Assembly: GCA_949300145.1 (NCBI GenBank)
Contig: CASGDA010000005.1
Coordinates: forward strand, 124,001-188,000
Length of the DNA: 64,000 nt
Direction of reading: 5' to 3'
DNA from: an uncultured Treponema sp.
GTDB lineage: Bacteria; Spirochaetota; Spirochaetia; Treponematales; Treponemataceae
Part shown: positions 41,261 through 50,393 of the stretch, one piece after another
Layout of the letters: each line of letters opens with the position of its first letter
Numbering within the stretch: the first letter of the stretch is position 1
Notes under the pieces: model-generated
The model's input: only the letters and a program-made list of their open reading frames with translations
What the model was told of the DNA's origin: nothing
Database searches by the model: none
Program-made: the position numbers and the translations under genes

Positions 41261-42322
41261 ATGGACTTACATATGCTGAAGTTCCGGAGCGAAGTTATTT
41301 CTTCAATCCGGGATTTTTTTTCCTCCAGGGATTTTCTTGAAACCGATACTCCCGCCCTAGCCCCCGCGCTGATTCCGGAAAGTTGTCTTGAGGTTTTCCG
41401 GACTGAATACATCAGACCATTCAAAGAGGGTGAAGACGCCTCTGTCCCATACTTCCTTCTGCCGTCTCCGGAGCTTTACATGAAAAAAATCATCGCGGCC
41501 CACGGTGTTTCTGTTTTCCAGATTTCAAAATGTTACAGAAACTGCGAGTCCACGGGCAGGCTTCACAGTCCGGAATTCACCATGCTGGAATACTACAAAA
41601 CAGAAGCGGACGCAGGAAAAATGAAGGAAACCACAGTGGAAATGATTCACTATCTTATCCGCCGCCTGGAGGAAAAAGGATTCTGCCCGCTTGAAAACAC
41701 TCCTTCCCGGCTGAATCTGCCGTTTGGAACCATAACGGTTGATGAAGCCTTTTCAAAATACGCGGGCGTCTCTTTCAGGGAAGAAGGAATGGGAAAAAGC
41801 GGAGACAAATTCCTGGAGGATTTAAAAAACAAACTGGTTGAAACGGCGGCGGATCTCGGCCTTGGGGAGCGGGACAAATTCCCGTCTTTTTCCCTTCAGG
41901 ATTTATACGACATAATTTTCATCCAGTGCGTTGAACCGGAAATATCCGCCGGGCCGCCTGTATTCCTGACGGATTATCCTGATTTTGTCCCCTGTCTTGC
42001 GGCGGTAAACAAAACGGATGACGGGAATGCCTATAAAACCCGGGCGCGCTGGGAACTTTACGCGGCTGGAGTTGAGCTTGCTAACTGTTACACCGAGGAA
42101 CGGGATAAAAAAGCGGTTAAAGCCTTTTTTGACGGGGAAACAGCCGCAAAGGAAGGGGCGAGGGTAAAACATCCCGCGGACAGGGAATTCGCGGAAACCT
42201 GCGCCGGAATGCCTCCATGTTCAGGGGTCGCCATGGGGGTGGACAGGCTTATAATGTTCCTCTCAGGCCGTAAAACAATAGATTCGGTTCTGCCCTTCCC
42301 CATGAATACCGCCGGGTTCTAG
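41261..42322 (+). CDS. epmA: EF-P lysine ligase EpmA (GenX/PoxA-type)
   Basis: The 353-residue protein is homologous to the catalytic core of class II lysyl-tRNA synthetase without the anticodon-binding domain. Class II motif 2 reads FQISKCYRNCESTGRLHSPE, then FTMLEYYKTE; motif 3 reads SGVAMGVDRLIMFLSG. It attaches lysine to a conserved Lys of elongation factor P, and the next gene is efp, which supports the call. An ATG at 41273 is an alternative. No Shine-Dalgarno fits, because the start lies ten bases after the tRNA; 3' processing of the tRNA would leave an almost leaderless mRNA. The enzyme is shorter than most tRNA synthetases, as expected. Confidence 0.93.
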   Translation: MDLHMLKFRSEVISSIRDFFSSRDFLETDTPALAPALIPESCLEVFRTEYIRPFKEGEDASVPYFLLPSPELYMKKIIAAHGVSVFQISKCYRNCESTGRLHSPEFTMLEYYKTEADAGKMKETTVEMIHYLIRRLEEKGFCPLENTPSRLNLPFGTITVDEAFSKYAGVSFREEGMGKSGDKFLEDLKNKLVETAADLGLGERDKFPSFSLQDLYDIIFIQCVEPEISAGPPVFLTDYPDFVPCLAAVNKTDDGNAYKTRARWELYAAGVELANCYTEERDKKAVKAFFDGETAAKEGARVKHPADREFAETCAGMPPCSGVAMGVDRLIMFLSGRKTIDSVLPFPMNTAGF

Positions 42323-42383
42323 CCAAAAAAGCTGTGATATTGTATTATAAACGAAACTTGCAAGACGCAACAGGAGAAAAAAA

Positions 42384-42947
42384 ATGATAAGAGGCGGAGA
42401 TATTGCCAAAGGAACTGTGCTTTTAAATAAAGGCTCCCCATATCTTGTGGTGGAAAGAGAATTCCATAATCCCGGAAAAGGAGCCGCCCTCGCAAGGGTC
42501 AAAATGAAAAACCTGAAAGACGGCTCTGTTTTGTCGCAGACAATCAAAACATCCGACATGGTGGAAGACGCCGTTGTTGATGAACACAAGGGACAGTTCC
42601 AGTATAGCGACGGGGAGAATTACGTATTCATGGATACGGAATCCTTTGACCAGATTATGGTTCCAAATGAAACAGTCGGCGACAAAAAGTTTTATCTGCG
42701 TGAAGGGGATGAATACACCATCCTCATCTGGGAAGGGAATCCCATCGACGTTAAAATACCCGCAAAAATGATTTTCGTTGTAACCGAAAGTGAAAACTAT
42801 GTCCGGGGAGACACGGTTTCCGGAGCCACAAAGCCGGTTGTAACCGAAACAGGCCTGACAGTCCGCGTCCCGCTCTTTATCAAGCAGGGTGAAAAAATAT
42901 TGGTCAACACGGAAACGAATGAATACCAGGAAAGGGTTAACAGTTAA
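42384..42947 (+). CDS. efp: Elongation factor P
   Basis: The 187-residue protein follows CAGGAGA. Three beta domains are visible. The modification loop is EFHNPGKGAALARVKMKNL with Lys32 as the residue normally lysylated, fitting the neighbouring EpmA. The C-terminal GDTVSGATKPVVTETGLTVR, VPLFIKQGEKILVNTETNEY is the EF-P signature. It rescues ribosomes stalled on polyproline. No epmB (lysine aminomutase) is visible here. The gene ends just before a strong terminator. Confidence 0.97.
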   Translation: MIRGGDIAKGTVLLNKGSPYLVVEREFHNPGKGAALARVKMKNLKDGSVLSQTIKTSDMVEDAVVDEHKGQFQYSDGENYVFMDTESFDQIMVPNETVGDKKFYLREGDEYTILIWEGNPIDVKIPAKMIFVVTESENYVRGDTVSGATKPVVTETGLTVRVPLFIKQGEKILVNTETNEYQERVNS

Positions 42948-42958
42948 TCCTTTTCACA

Positions 42959-42997
42959 AAAATAAAACCTCCGTACATCCTACGGAGGTTTTATTTT
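42959..42997. terminator. Bidirectional terminator between efp and the SPOR gene
   Basis: A perfect 17-bp stem (AAAATAAAACCTCCGTA / TACGGAGGTTTTATTTT) encloses the 5-nt loop CATCC. T-runs at both ends let it serve efp on the plus strand and the convergent SPOR gene on the minus strand. Confidence 0.95.
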
Positions 42998-43027
42998 AAC
43001 AAAGCGAATAAGCCTGTAATTTTCCGG

Positions 43028-44338
43028 TTAATTTATAACGTACACGAAGGCGTCTTTGAAACCTTCTTTCCGGAAAAATTCCAGGACAGCGCCGGTTTCA
43101 TCAGCCGCAAGATTTCCGACAAGTATTTTCTTTGTCCCCGGTGTGCCTGAATCAAGGCAGGAAATGGGATATTTGGCGCCGTAGGAATCAAGTATTTTCC
43201 TGACATTCTCATCCTTGGAATAGCTTCCTATCTGGATGTAATAACCCTTCTTCAAGGAAGCTGAAGCCGAAGCGGACGGTTCCGGCTCAAGCTTAACGGT
43301 AATATCGGGAACATTGTCCTGCATATACGACGGGATATATTCTGAAATCCAGCTGTCAGGCTCATCCTTTTCGACTTCGGCAGGAGGAACAGAGGCTGTT
43401 TCCGGTACAGGCTCCGTAACCTCCACAGGGTCTTCCTGAACAACTGGCGGAGAAATGGGTTCGACTTCAGGAACATTTTCGTCCGCAGCGGCAGGCTCAG
43501 ATGGAGGAGGATTCATTTCAGCCGGAACAAGGGCTATTTCATCCACTTCCATTACAACCTCATCTTCAGGAATCACTTCGCTTTCCGTCTCCTCTTCAAG
43601 CGGAGGCACCACAGCAACAGCGGGCTCATCACCGACTACAGGATCAGAAGGGAGGGGTTCGGCGGTTGGCTCAACTTCCGGAACCTCCGTAACTTCCGCA
43701 ACATCAGGATTTTCCTGCGCCGCCGGTTCCGCAATAATCACCGGCTCTTCTTCAATTTCCCCGGAAGGTTCCGCCGCCTGCGTTTCCGCGGCAACGGCGG
43801 GATCTTCCACGTTTTCAACGGAAGGTTCCGCTGATGCGGTTTCTTCTTCCGTCAACGGGTTGTTTTCAGTAGCGGCTGCATAAGCCGCGAGATCTTCCCG
43901 GGAGGGGGTTTCCGCTGCCACAAAGGCTTCGGGATTAAGGTCGGGATCAACAGTGTCTATGCCGTCATTCCCAGCATATTCCTCAGAGGCGAATTCCCTG
44001 ACCGGGATTTCTTCAGTGTCAGAAGGCACGGAAATCCTGACACGGCTTACCGAACCTTCTTTTATATTAAGGCTTTCCGCGACTTCAGGAGAAACGGAAG
44101 CGACCAGCCCGGGAACGCCGGACAAACCTACGACCACAGCCCGTACGGACAGCCCCGTTTCCAGATTCTGAATGTCCACCAGAGTGTTTTTCGGGAACAT
44201 ATCGCTCAATGCGTACATTCCGCTGCCGGGGAAATTACCGGCGGAACCCACACCGGCGTTCCCCTCCCAAACAGCCCATGCGGCTCCCTGGGAAAACAAT
44301 AGAACTGCGACAGCAAACAAAACGGTGATTTTTTTCAT
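43028..44338 (-). CDS. Exported DPBB-like / SPOR-domain protein (RlpA-like layout)
   Basis: The 436-residue protein has a signal peptide (residues 1-22). A short N-terminal region (about 36-105) resembles the double-psi barrel of RlpA (GMYALSDMFPKNTLVDIQNL, GLVASVSPEVAESLNIKEGS), but without the catalytic Asp and His phrases. A long Pro/Glu/Val-rich, probably disordered arm (about 110-330) follows, then a SPOR domain (about 357-436: GYYIQIGSYSKDENVRKILD, PGTKKILVGNL). SPOR binds denuded glycan strands at the septum. I infer a periplasmic cell-division or wall-associated protein, likely without lytic activity. It overlaps the upstream small exported protein gene by four bases. Confidence 0.85.
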   Translation of the reverse strand: MKKITVLFAVAVLLFSQGAAWAVWEGNAGVGSAGNFPGSGMYALSDMFPKNTLVDIQNLETGLSVRAVVVGLSGVPGLVASVSPEVAESLNIKEGSVSRVRISVPSDTEEIPVREFASEEYAGNDGIDTVDPDLNPEAFVAAETPSREDLAAYAAATENNPLTEEETASAEPSVENVEDPAVAAETQAAEPSGEIEEEPVIIAEPAAQENPDVAEVTEVPEVEPTAEPLPSDPVVGDEPAVAVVPPLEEETESEVIPEDEVVMEVDEIALVPAEMNPPPSEPAAADENVPEVEPISPPVVQEDPVEVTEPVPETASVPPAEVEKDEPDSWISEYIPSYMQDNVPDITVKLEPEPSASASASLKKGYYIQIGSYSKDENVRKILDSYGAKYPISCLDSGTPGTKKILVGNLAADETGAVLEFFRKEGFKDAFVYVIN

Positions 44339-44853
44339 TTGTCCCCTCCCTTTACTTCATTCTGTATTTTCAAACCTTCCTTACTGATAAGTCCTGCGAT
44401 TATACGGGCGCATTCATAGGGATTCTGCTCCTGCACCCGGGAATTGGAAACCTGGAATGAGCCGCTGCCAAGAACTTCAGGGGAACGCACGTCAACAACG
44501 CGCCAATTCACTTTCTTCAATTCAGCATAGACGGCTTCGGAATCCGTGATTTTCTTCTCGTCCGGACCGTATTCAAGGAAAACAGCCAGGAGAAAATCGG
44601 ACATCCCGTTGGAAGCTTCGTTTACACCGAACATGGGATTATCAAAGGAAGTGCAGTTTTCGACTATTTCCGCATTGGAAATTATTTCCCCGGAAGCAAA
44701 ATAATCATTCATTATCTGATCTTCAATGACACGCGTCATTTCAACGGCAATGGCGGGTGCATTTTTATTCTGCGCCATTGAAACAGTTACGGTGGAAGCA
44801 AAAACAGCGCCTGAAAGGCATAAAAAGCAAAATATATGGAAAAAGATACGCAT
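44335..44853 (-). CDS. Small exported protein of unknown function
   Basis: I choose the ATG at 44853 because CGGAGG precedes it and it gives a clean signal peptide (MRIFFHIFCFLCLSGAVFAS). The mature protein (about 150 residues) has NAPAIAVEMTRVIEDQIMND, FLLAVFLEYGPDEKKITDSE and VNWRVVDVRSPEVLGSGSFQ. I do not recognise the family. Its position, coupled to the SPOR-domain gene, suggests a periplasmic partner. Confidence 0.75.
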   Translation of the reverse strand: MRIFFHIFCFLCLSGAVFASTVTVSMAQNKNAPAIAVEMTRVIEDQIMNDYFASGEIISNAEIVENCTSFDNPMFGVNEASNGMSDFLLAVFLEYGPDEKKITDSEAVYAELKKVNWRVVDVRSPEVLGSGSFQVSNSRVQEQNPYECARIIAGLISKEGLKIQNEVKGGDK

Positions 44854-44962
44854 AAAACCCTCCGTATTCCCTATCAATATCGGCTCATACATTAAACTAC
44901 TTAAACAGGTATTTCCCCGGTGTATTTTCTTTTCCAGTGCGGTATGATATCTTCTATACAAT

Positions 44963-45481
44963 ATGAATTTTTACGTCATTCAGGTGCTGACAGGGCTGGA
45001 AGAAAATTTCATAAAGACCTTCTCCCTTCTTTCGGTGAACACTGATGCAGCAGAAAATCCGGAGCTTTTTTTCCCGAAAAGGAAGCTGGTAATCAGAAAA
45101 GGCGGACAGCTTTCGGAAAAACTGTATCCCCTTTTTCCCGGATATATATTTTTAAGATACGGTGAAATGGACAACGCCCTCCTCGGAATGTTAAAATCCA
45201 TCGCAGGATTCTGCCGGGTTCTTCCGGACAACAGAAAGCCCGAGAATCTGGAGGGAAAAGACCTTGAATTGATACAGCATTTTATGTCGTTCGGTTCCGT
45301 GGCGGATATTTCCGCGGCAAGGTTTGACGAAAACGACAGGATTCAGGTTGTCTCCGGCCCTCTCAAGGGTTTGGAAGGCTGCATCATAAAGGTGGACAGA
45401 AGAAAGAAAAGGGCTAAAGTAAAGCTGGATTTTTATGAAAACTCTTTTCTCATAGATCTGGGTTTTGAAATAATACAATGA
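44963..45481 (+). CDS. NusG paralogue (LoaP/UpxY-like), second copy
   Basis: The 172-residue protein has an NGN domain (MNFYVIQVLTGLEENFIKTF, LYPLFPGYIFLRYGEM) and a KOW region (FDENDRIQVVSGPLKGLEGC, IIKVDRRKKRAKVKLDFYEN). It shares the ARFDEN/TFDENDRI-V phrase with the copy at 22 kb. It is the first gene of an operon with a CapD-type dehydratase, an aminotransferase and three molybdo-flavoprotein subunits. This suggests dedicated transcription elongation control of that operon. No Shine-Dalgarno is visible. A TATGAT (44943-44948) about 14 bases upstream could be a -10, giving a very short leader. Confidence 0.85.
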   Translation: MNFYVIQVLTGLEENFIKTFSLLSVNTDAAENPELFFPKRKLVIRKGGQLSEKLYPLFPGYIFLRYGEMDNALLGMLKSIAGFCRVLPDNRKPENLEGKDLELIQHFMSFGSVADISAARFDENDRIQVVSGPLKGLEGCIIKVDRRKKRAKVKLDFYENSFLIDLGFEIIQ

Positions 45482-45500
45482 AACAAAAAAGGATGCCTAA

Positions 45501-47045
45501 ATGAAAGAGAGTGTTCCGGGCAGAAAGATTTACATAATCGGAGCGGGAATAGCCGGCACAATGCTGGCCGCGGAAATCAAAAGCAAGGGTGTTTTTGGAA
45601 GCGTAACGGCCTTCCTTGACGACGACCCTGCGAAAATAGGCGTGAACATTGACGGGATTCCCGTCCTGGGACCGGTGGACAGCGTAATCCGGGTGATGAA
45701 TATCGGGCCGAAAGACGAGGCTTTGATCGCCATTCCGGGAGCCCCGCCTGAAAGGCTGAGGAATATATACGGAAACCTGAGGGACGCAGGATTCAATAAA
45801 ATAAAACTTCTGCCCAATATAGCCCAGATAGTGGAAGGCCCCGCCCACCTGATTCAGACAAGGGAAATAGACCCTCAGGATATTCTCGGCCGGGCCCCGG
45901 TCGCCATAAACCTGAAGGAAAGTCTGGCCTATCTGCGGGGCAAGAGGGTTCTGATAACAGGTGCGGGCGGCTCCATCGGAGGGGAAATAGCCAGACAGCT
46001 TCTTTCCGGAGGGGCGGAACGGCTTTATCTTTTCGGACACGGTGAAAATTCAATTTACCAGATAGACAGGGAATTAAGGCTTCTTCAGGAGGGAGGGGTC
46101 GGGGAAAAGGCGACTATAGTCCCCGTAATCGGTGATTTACAGGACAGGGACTATATACACAACATAATGCCGAAACTGCACTGTGATGTTGTTTTCCACG
46201 CGGCGGCGTATAAACACGTGCCGATGATGGAGGAAAATCCTGTTGCGGCGGTGGGAAACAATGTTTTCGGAACAAAAAATCTTCTGGACGCCTGCCTTGA
46301 GTCCGGGGTTCCGAGGTTCGTGCTTATTTCCACGGACAAGGCGGTAAAACCTGTCTCCGTTTACGGGGCTTCAAAATTCATCTGCGAAAAACTGACCCTT
46401 CAGGCCGCGAAAAAAACGGAGGACTTTCCGGCCGCCAAAGGAAGCCATGCGTATATGTTCGTAAGGTTCGGAAATGTACTCGGTTCAAGGGGTTCGATTC
46501 TCCCGCTTTTCCTGAGCCAGATAAAAAAAGGCGGGCCGGTCACAGTCACAGACCCTGAAATGGAACGTTACTTCATGACAATTCCGGAAGCCTGCTCCCT
46601 TGTTTTAAAAACAGGAGGTGTGGGCGAAAACGGATCTTCATATCTGCTGGACATGGGGCAGCCTCTGAAAATAATAGACATCGCCGCCCTCCTTATAAGG
46701 TTCAGCGGTTATGAACCCGGGAAAGACATAAAAATCGAAATCACGAGGAAGAGACCGGGGGAAAGACTTTCGGAACCGCTGTGGGACGAAAACGAGGAGC
46801 CGGTAAAAACGGGGTTCCCCAAGATTTTCAAACTCAGGCAGAAACAAACAGCGGAGGAAGCGGAAGACGATGATGTAAAAACCGGGGAACTTCTGGAAAA
46901 ACTGTCAGCCGTATGCAAATATTCCGCCGGAAATCCGGAAGTATACAGGAATAAAGACATACTGATTTCGTATCTCAGGGAAGCAGTTCCTTCCCTTGAT
47001 GAATTTTACAGGGAAACATCAGATGGAACCGGAAACAAAAGATAA
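45501..47045 (+). CDS. Nucleotide-sugar 4,6-dehydratase of the CapD/PglF type, without membrane domain
   Basis: The 514-residue protein has an N-terminal Rossmann/CoA-binding-like domain (IYIIGAGIAGTMLAAEIKSK; FLDDDPAKIGVNIDGIPVLG) in place of the usual full membrane helices. The SDR catalytic domain follows from about residue 150: VLITGAGGSIGGEIARQLLS, FHAAAYKHVPMMEENPVAAV, ISTDKAVKPVSVYGASKFIC and FVRFGNVLGSRGSILPLF. Where most relatives have M at the catalytic tyrosine site, this protein has Y (VYGASK). It would act on UDP-GlcNAc or a similar substrate. A charged tail follows (about 450-475). The aminotransferase gene overlaps its end by 23 bases. Confidence 0.9.
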   Translation: MKESVPGRKIYIIGAGIAGTMLAAEIKSKGVFGSVTAFLDDDPAKIGVNIDGIPVLGPVDSVIRVMNIGPKDEALIAIPGAPPERLRNIYGNLRDAGFNKIKLLPNIAQIVEGPAHLIQTREIDPQDILGRAPVAINLKESLAYLRGKRVLITGAGGSIGGEIARQLLSGGAERLYLFGHGENSIYQIDRELRLLQEGGVGEKATIVPVIGDLQDRDYIHNIMPKLHCDVVFHAAAYKHVPMMEENPVAAVGNNVFGTKNLLDACLESGVPRFVLISTDKAVKPVSVYGASKFICEKLTLQAAKKTEDFPAAKGSHAYMFVRFGNVLGSRGSILPLFLSQIKKGGPVTVTDPEMERYFMTIPEACSLVLKTGGVGENGSSYLLDMGQPLKIIDIAALLIRFSGYEPGKDIKIEITRKRPGERLSEPLWDENEEPVKTGFPKIFKLRQKQTAEEAEDDDVKTGELLEKLSAVCKYSAGNPEVYRNKDILISYLREAVPSLDEFYRETSDGTGNKR

Positions 47046-48207
47046 ACTTTTCATACCTTTTTTCAAGCCGTCTTTTTCCGGTGAAGAAGAAAGAGCCGTT
47101 TTGGATGTCATCCACTCAGGCTGGCTGACGACGGGGAAAGAGGCGCTGGCCTTTGAAAAAGAATTCGCGGGTTTCATAGGTACGCGGGAAGCTCTGGCTG
47201 TAAACAGCGCTTCCTCCGGACTTCTTCTTGCGCTGGAAGCTTTCGGAACCCGCAGCGGAACAAAAACCGCCACAACCCCCTACACTTTCATTTCAACCGC
47301 AACATCGTCTCTGCATCTAGGCGCGGAGGTGGTTTACTGCGACATTGAAAAAGATTCATATAATATCGACCCGAACAGACTGGAAGATGTGTTCAAAAAG
47401 GAAAAAAACATCCGGACTGTCATACCGGTACACGTGGCGGGGAATTTATGCGCGATGGAAGATATAAATGCATGTGCTGAGAAAAACAACGCCGCTGTAA
47501 TTGAAGACGCGGCCCACGCGTTCCCGGCAAAAAGCCCGGCAGGCTTCGCGGGTACACTGGCGGACGCAGCCGTTTTTTCATTCTATGCCACAAAAACCAT
47601 TACGACAGGCGAAGGCGGCATGATTACGCTGAAAGACCGGGAGAAATCCGAATTGATAAAAAAACTGCGGTCCAACGGTATCGACAGGGCGGTCTGGAAC
47701 AGGTACACGGAGAAAGAAGCTTCCTGGAAATACGATGTGACCTGCGCCGGATGGAAATGCAATATGCCGGATATTCTCGCCGCGATAGGGCGCATCCAGC
47801 TGAAGAAAGCGGACTTGTTTCTGCAGCAGAGAAAAAAAATCGCGGATAAATTCAATGAGGCTTTCTCCGGCTTCGACTTTCTGCGGATCCCTCCGGATTC
47901 TCCCGGAAACGCATGGCATCTGTATCTTTTGAGAATAAAACCGGAAAAACTTAACGTGACGAGGGATGATTTTGCAAGGGAACTTCAGAGGGAGGGGCTG
48001 GGTATTTCAGTCCACTTTATTCCACATTTTGATTTCACATTCATAAAAAAACGCTACGGGCTTTCACGCTCGGATTTTCCGAATGCCGCTGAAAAAGCCG
48101 ACACAACAATATCCCTTCCATTCTGGCCAGGCATGAACGAAGAAGAAATTCAATACGTTATTGACAGAGTAACAAAAATAGGCGCAAAATATTACAGGAA
48201 GTCTTAG
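47023..48207 (+). CDS. DegT/DnrJ/EryC1 sugar aminotransferase
   Basis: The start is the ATG at 47023, giving 394 residues; an upstream ATG lies deeper in the previous gene. The PLP fold is clear: FIPFFKPSFSGEEERAVLDV, SGWLTTGKEALAFEKEFAGF, VIEDAAHAFPAK and FSFYATKTITTGEGGMITLK with the PLP-binding lysine. It would aminate the 4-keto sugar made by the upstream dehydratase, giving an amino sugar for a glycan. The C-terminal AWHLYLLRIKPEKLNVTRDD and ISVHFIPHFDFTFIKKRYGL are typical. It overlaps the dehydratase gene and is followed after 17 bp by the molybdo-subunit gene. Confidence 0.92.
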   Translation: MEPETKDKLFIPFFKPSFSGEEERAVLDVIHSGWLTTGKEALAFEKEFAGFIGTREALAVNSASSGLLLALEAFGTRSGTKTATTPYTFISTATSSLHLGAEVVYCDIEKDSYNIDPNRLEDVFKKEKNIRTVIPVHVAGNLCAMEDINACAEKNNAAVIEDAAHAFPAKSPAGFAGTLADAAVFSFYATKTITTGEGGMITLKDREKSELIKKLRSNGIDRAVWNRYTEKEASWKYDVTCAGWKCNMPDILAAIGRIQLKKADLFLQQRKKIADKFNEAFSGFDFLRIPPDSPGNAWHLYLLRIKPEKLNVTRDDFARELQREGLGISVHFIPHFDFTFIKKRYGLSRSDFPNAAEKADTTISLPFWPGMNEEEIQYVIDRVTKIGAKYYRKS

Positions 48208-48224
48208 CTCCGGGAAGGTTTTTT

Positions 48225-50393
48225 ATGGACGAACAGGAACATATCTTTTTCAGCGATTTGAAATTTCCCGGTCAATATTACGGCATATTGGTGCGTTCTC
48301 CGGTTCGCCACGGAAAATTGATAAGCATAACCCCGCCGGAAATGCCCGGCGGCTATTTTCTTTACACTGCCGCTGACATTCCCGGAGAGAATTTCCTGGA
48401 AATAAACGGAACGTCGATTCCTGTTTTTGCGCCTGAGGAAATAAATTATCTCGGGGAACCTCTGGGAATTCTTGTTGGCCCGGAATATGAAATAGCCGCG
48501 GACTTAGCGGAAAAGGTTGAAATCCAAACGGAGCCTTTGGTCGCCGCGGATTTTCAGGATGTCCTGGAAAAGAAACAAAAACCGGACGAGCCTCTTCCGT
48601 ATATCCAGCATATTGAAGAAAAGGGCGACTGCGGAAAATTCCTCAGGGCAAAAGGCGCCGGACGCAGAAGAAAGGCAAAAACACAGGAGGGTACATCAGA
48701 AGAAGCTGTTCCGGACGGAAAAAACAAAAACGGGCTTACGATTGTTGAATCCTGCATGGAGATTGCGGCACAGGATCACTTTTACGCGGAAACTCCCGGT
48801 GCCGTCGTCCGGCCTAAAAAAGATTACCTGGAAATTTATACGGCGACCCAATGGCCGTTCCACGTGCGGAAAACTGTGTCCATGGTCGTCAACCATCCTC
48901 TTGAAAAAATCATTGTAGCGCCCACAGAAATCGGCGAAACCCTTGACGGAAAAATATGGCAGCCCTCCCTCATCGCCGCACAGACAGCCATCGCATCATT
49001 CCTGTGCAGGAAACCGGTTAAAATTGTTTTTTCCAGAAAGGAGGATTTCCTTTACACACTGAAATCCTCTCCGGCAAAAATCGAATATAAAACAGCTGTC
49101 ACTCCGGAAGGAAAAATAAAAGCCTTGGAAGCGGACGTATCATTAAACATAGGAAGCTACAGTCCGTTCATTTCCGAAATCATTGCGCGGACATCCATAA
49201 CAACTACCGGGTTGTATAATATCGAGAACCATAAAATAAACATCAGGGCAATAAAAACGAATCTTCCTCCCATGGGTGCCATGAATGGATTCGGCGAAGC
49301 TTCGGTTTTCTTTGCCCTGGAAAACCATGTGTCGCTTATTGCTGAAAAACTCAACATGCTTCCGACCGAAATAAAAGCAATAAACACTGCGGAAGGAAAA
49401 CTGCCGGCGGTGGTCGAAAAAATATGCGAATCCTCAGCATTTCCACGGAAATACACAGCCTACGAAAACCTTAACAAAAAACGCAGTGACATAAAAGACG
49501 GACCTTTACGCGGCATAGGCTTAACCTGGGGATATCAGGGGAACGGTTTTGTAACAACCACCATAGACGAAGCCCAATATTCCGTTGAAATGACCATGGA
49601 AACAAACGGGGAAATCCACATAAAAACCGGTTTTTATTCCCCGTCGATGAAAGAAATTCTGAGTACCATAGCGGCGGAGACACTTGACGTTGATAAGAAA
49701 CTGATAAGCTTCACAGGAACAGACACAACAGATATGCCGTCAACAGGTCCGGACACTCTTTCAAGCAAGGTCGCCATTCTCGCTCCCCTGGTCTCAAAGT
49801 GCTGCACCAGTATACAAAGGCAGCGTTTCCGCAAGCCTCTGCCGATAACGGTGAAAAAAACATACAAACCCGCAAAAACCGGCTCTGAAAAAAACGGAGA
49901 CCTCAACAGCAGAATATACAACAACCCGGACAAAAATCCTTTTATATCCACATCCTCCGGAGCATGTGTGGTTGAATTGGAAATGGATCCATTGAATTAC
50001 GATACAAAAATAAGGGGGATATGGATTACATGTGCGGCGGGAAGGTTGTTTAACCGCCGGGCCGCAGTCAATACCGTAAAAAAAACGGTAAAAGAAGCCG
50101 TGTCAAAAATCATTTCTGAAAATATATGCATTGAAGACGGAAAATTCCAGGCAAAGGACGGAATAATTTTTGACGTCATACCTTCCTCGTATATCCCTGA
50201 ACCGCAGATAGCTTTCATTGAATCAAAGGAAATACCCAGCGGACTGGGAACAATCGCGTACAACCTTCTGCCGGCCGCTTATGCCTCAGCCTTGGCACAA
50301 ATAACCGGAAGAAACACATCAAAAACGCCGGTGGACACTGAATATGTGTACAACTGTCTCGAAGAAAAAGAGGAGATACAGGAAAAGAAATGA
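48225..50393 (+). CDS. Xanthine dehydrogenase-family molybdopterin subunit, catalytic Glu replaced
   Basis: The 722-residue protein has the large-subunit layout: GQYYGILVRSPVRHGKL, EEINYLGEPLGILVGPEYEI, IYTATQWPFHVRKTVSMVVN, VFSRKEDFLYTLKSSPAKIE and MGAMNGFGEASVFFALENHV. In this family the C-terminal G-x-G-E gives the base that deprotonates the substrate-attacking oxygen. Here the corresponding phrase is IPSGLGTIAYNLLPAAY with Thr676 in place of Glu. Hydroxylase activity of the usual kind is therefore doubtful. The Fe-S and FAD subunits follow and overlap by four bases, so a complete complex is still encoded. It lies in a NusG-led operon with sugar enzymes, which is unexpected for purine or aldehyde metabolism. 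Confidence 0.85.
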   Translation: MDEQEHIFFSDLKFPGQYYGILVRSPVRHGKLISITPPEMPGGYFLYTAADIPGENFLEINGTSIPVFAPEEINYLGEPLGILVGPEYEIAADLAEKVEIQTEPLVAADFQDVLEKKQKPDEPLPYIQHIEEKGDCGKFLRAKGAGRRRKAKTQEGTSEEAVPDGKNKNGLTIVESCMEIAAQDHFYAETPGAVVRPKKDYLEIYTATQWPFHVRKTVSMVVNHPLEKIIVAPTEIGETLDGKIWQPSLIAAQTAIASFLCRKPVKIVFSRKEDFLYTLKSSPAKIEYKTAVTPEGKIKALEADVSLNIGSYSPFISEIIARTSITTTGLYNIENHKINIRAIKTNLPPMGAMNGFGEASVFFALENHVSLIAEKLNMLPTEIKAINTAEGKLPAVVEKICESSAFPRKYTAYENLNKKRSDIKDGPLRGIGLTWGYQGNGFVTTTIDEAQYSVEMTMETNGEIHIKTGFYSPSMKEILSTIAAETLDVDKKLISFTGTDTTDMPSTGPDTLSSKVAILAPLVSKCCTSIQRQRFRKPLPITVKKTYKPAKTGSEKNGDLNSRIYNNPDKNPFISTSSGACVVELEMDPLNYDTKIRGIWITCAAGRLFNRRAAVNTVKKTVKEAVSKIISENICIEDGKFQAKDGIIFDVIPSSYIPEPQIAFIESKEIPSGLGTIAYNLLPAAYASALAQITGRNTSKTPVDTEYVYNCLEEKEEIQEKK

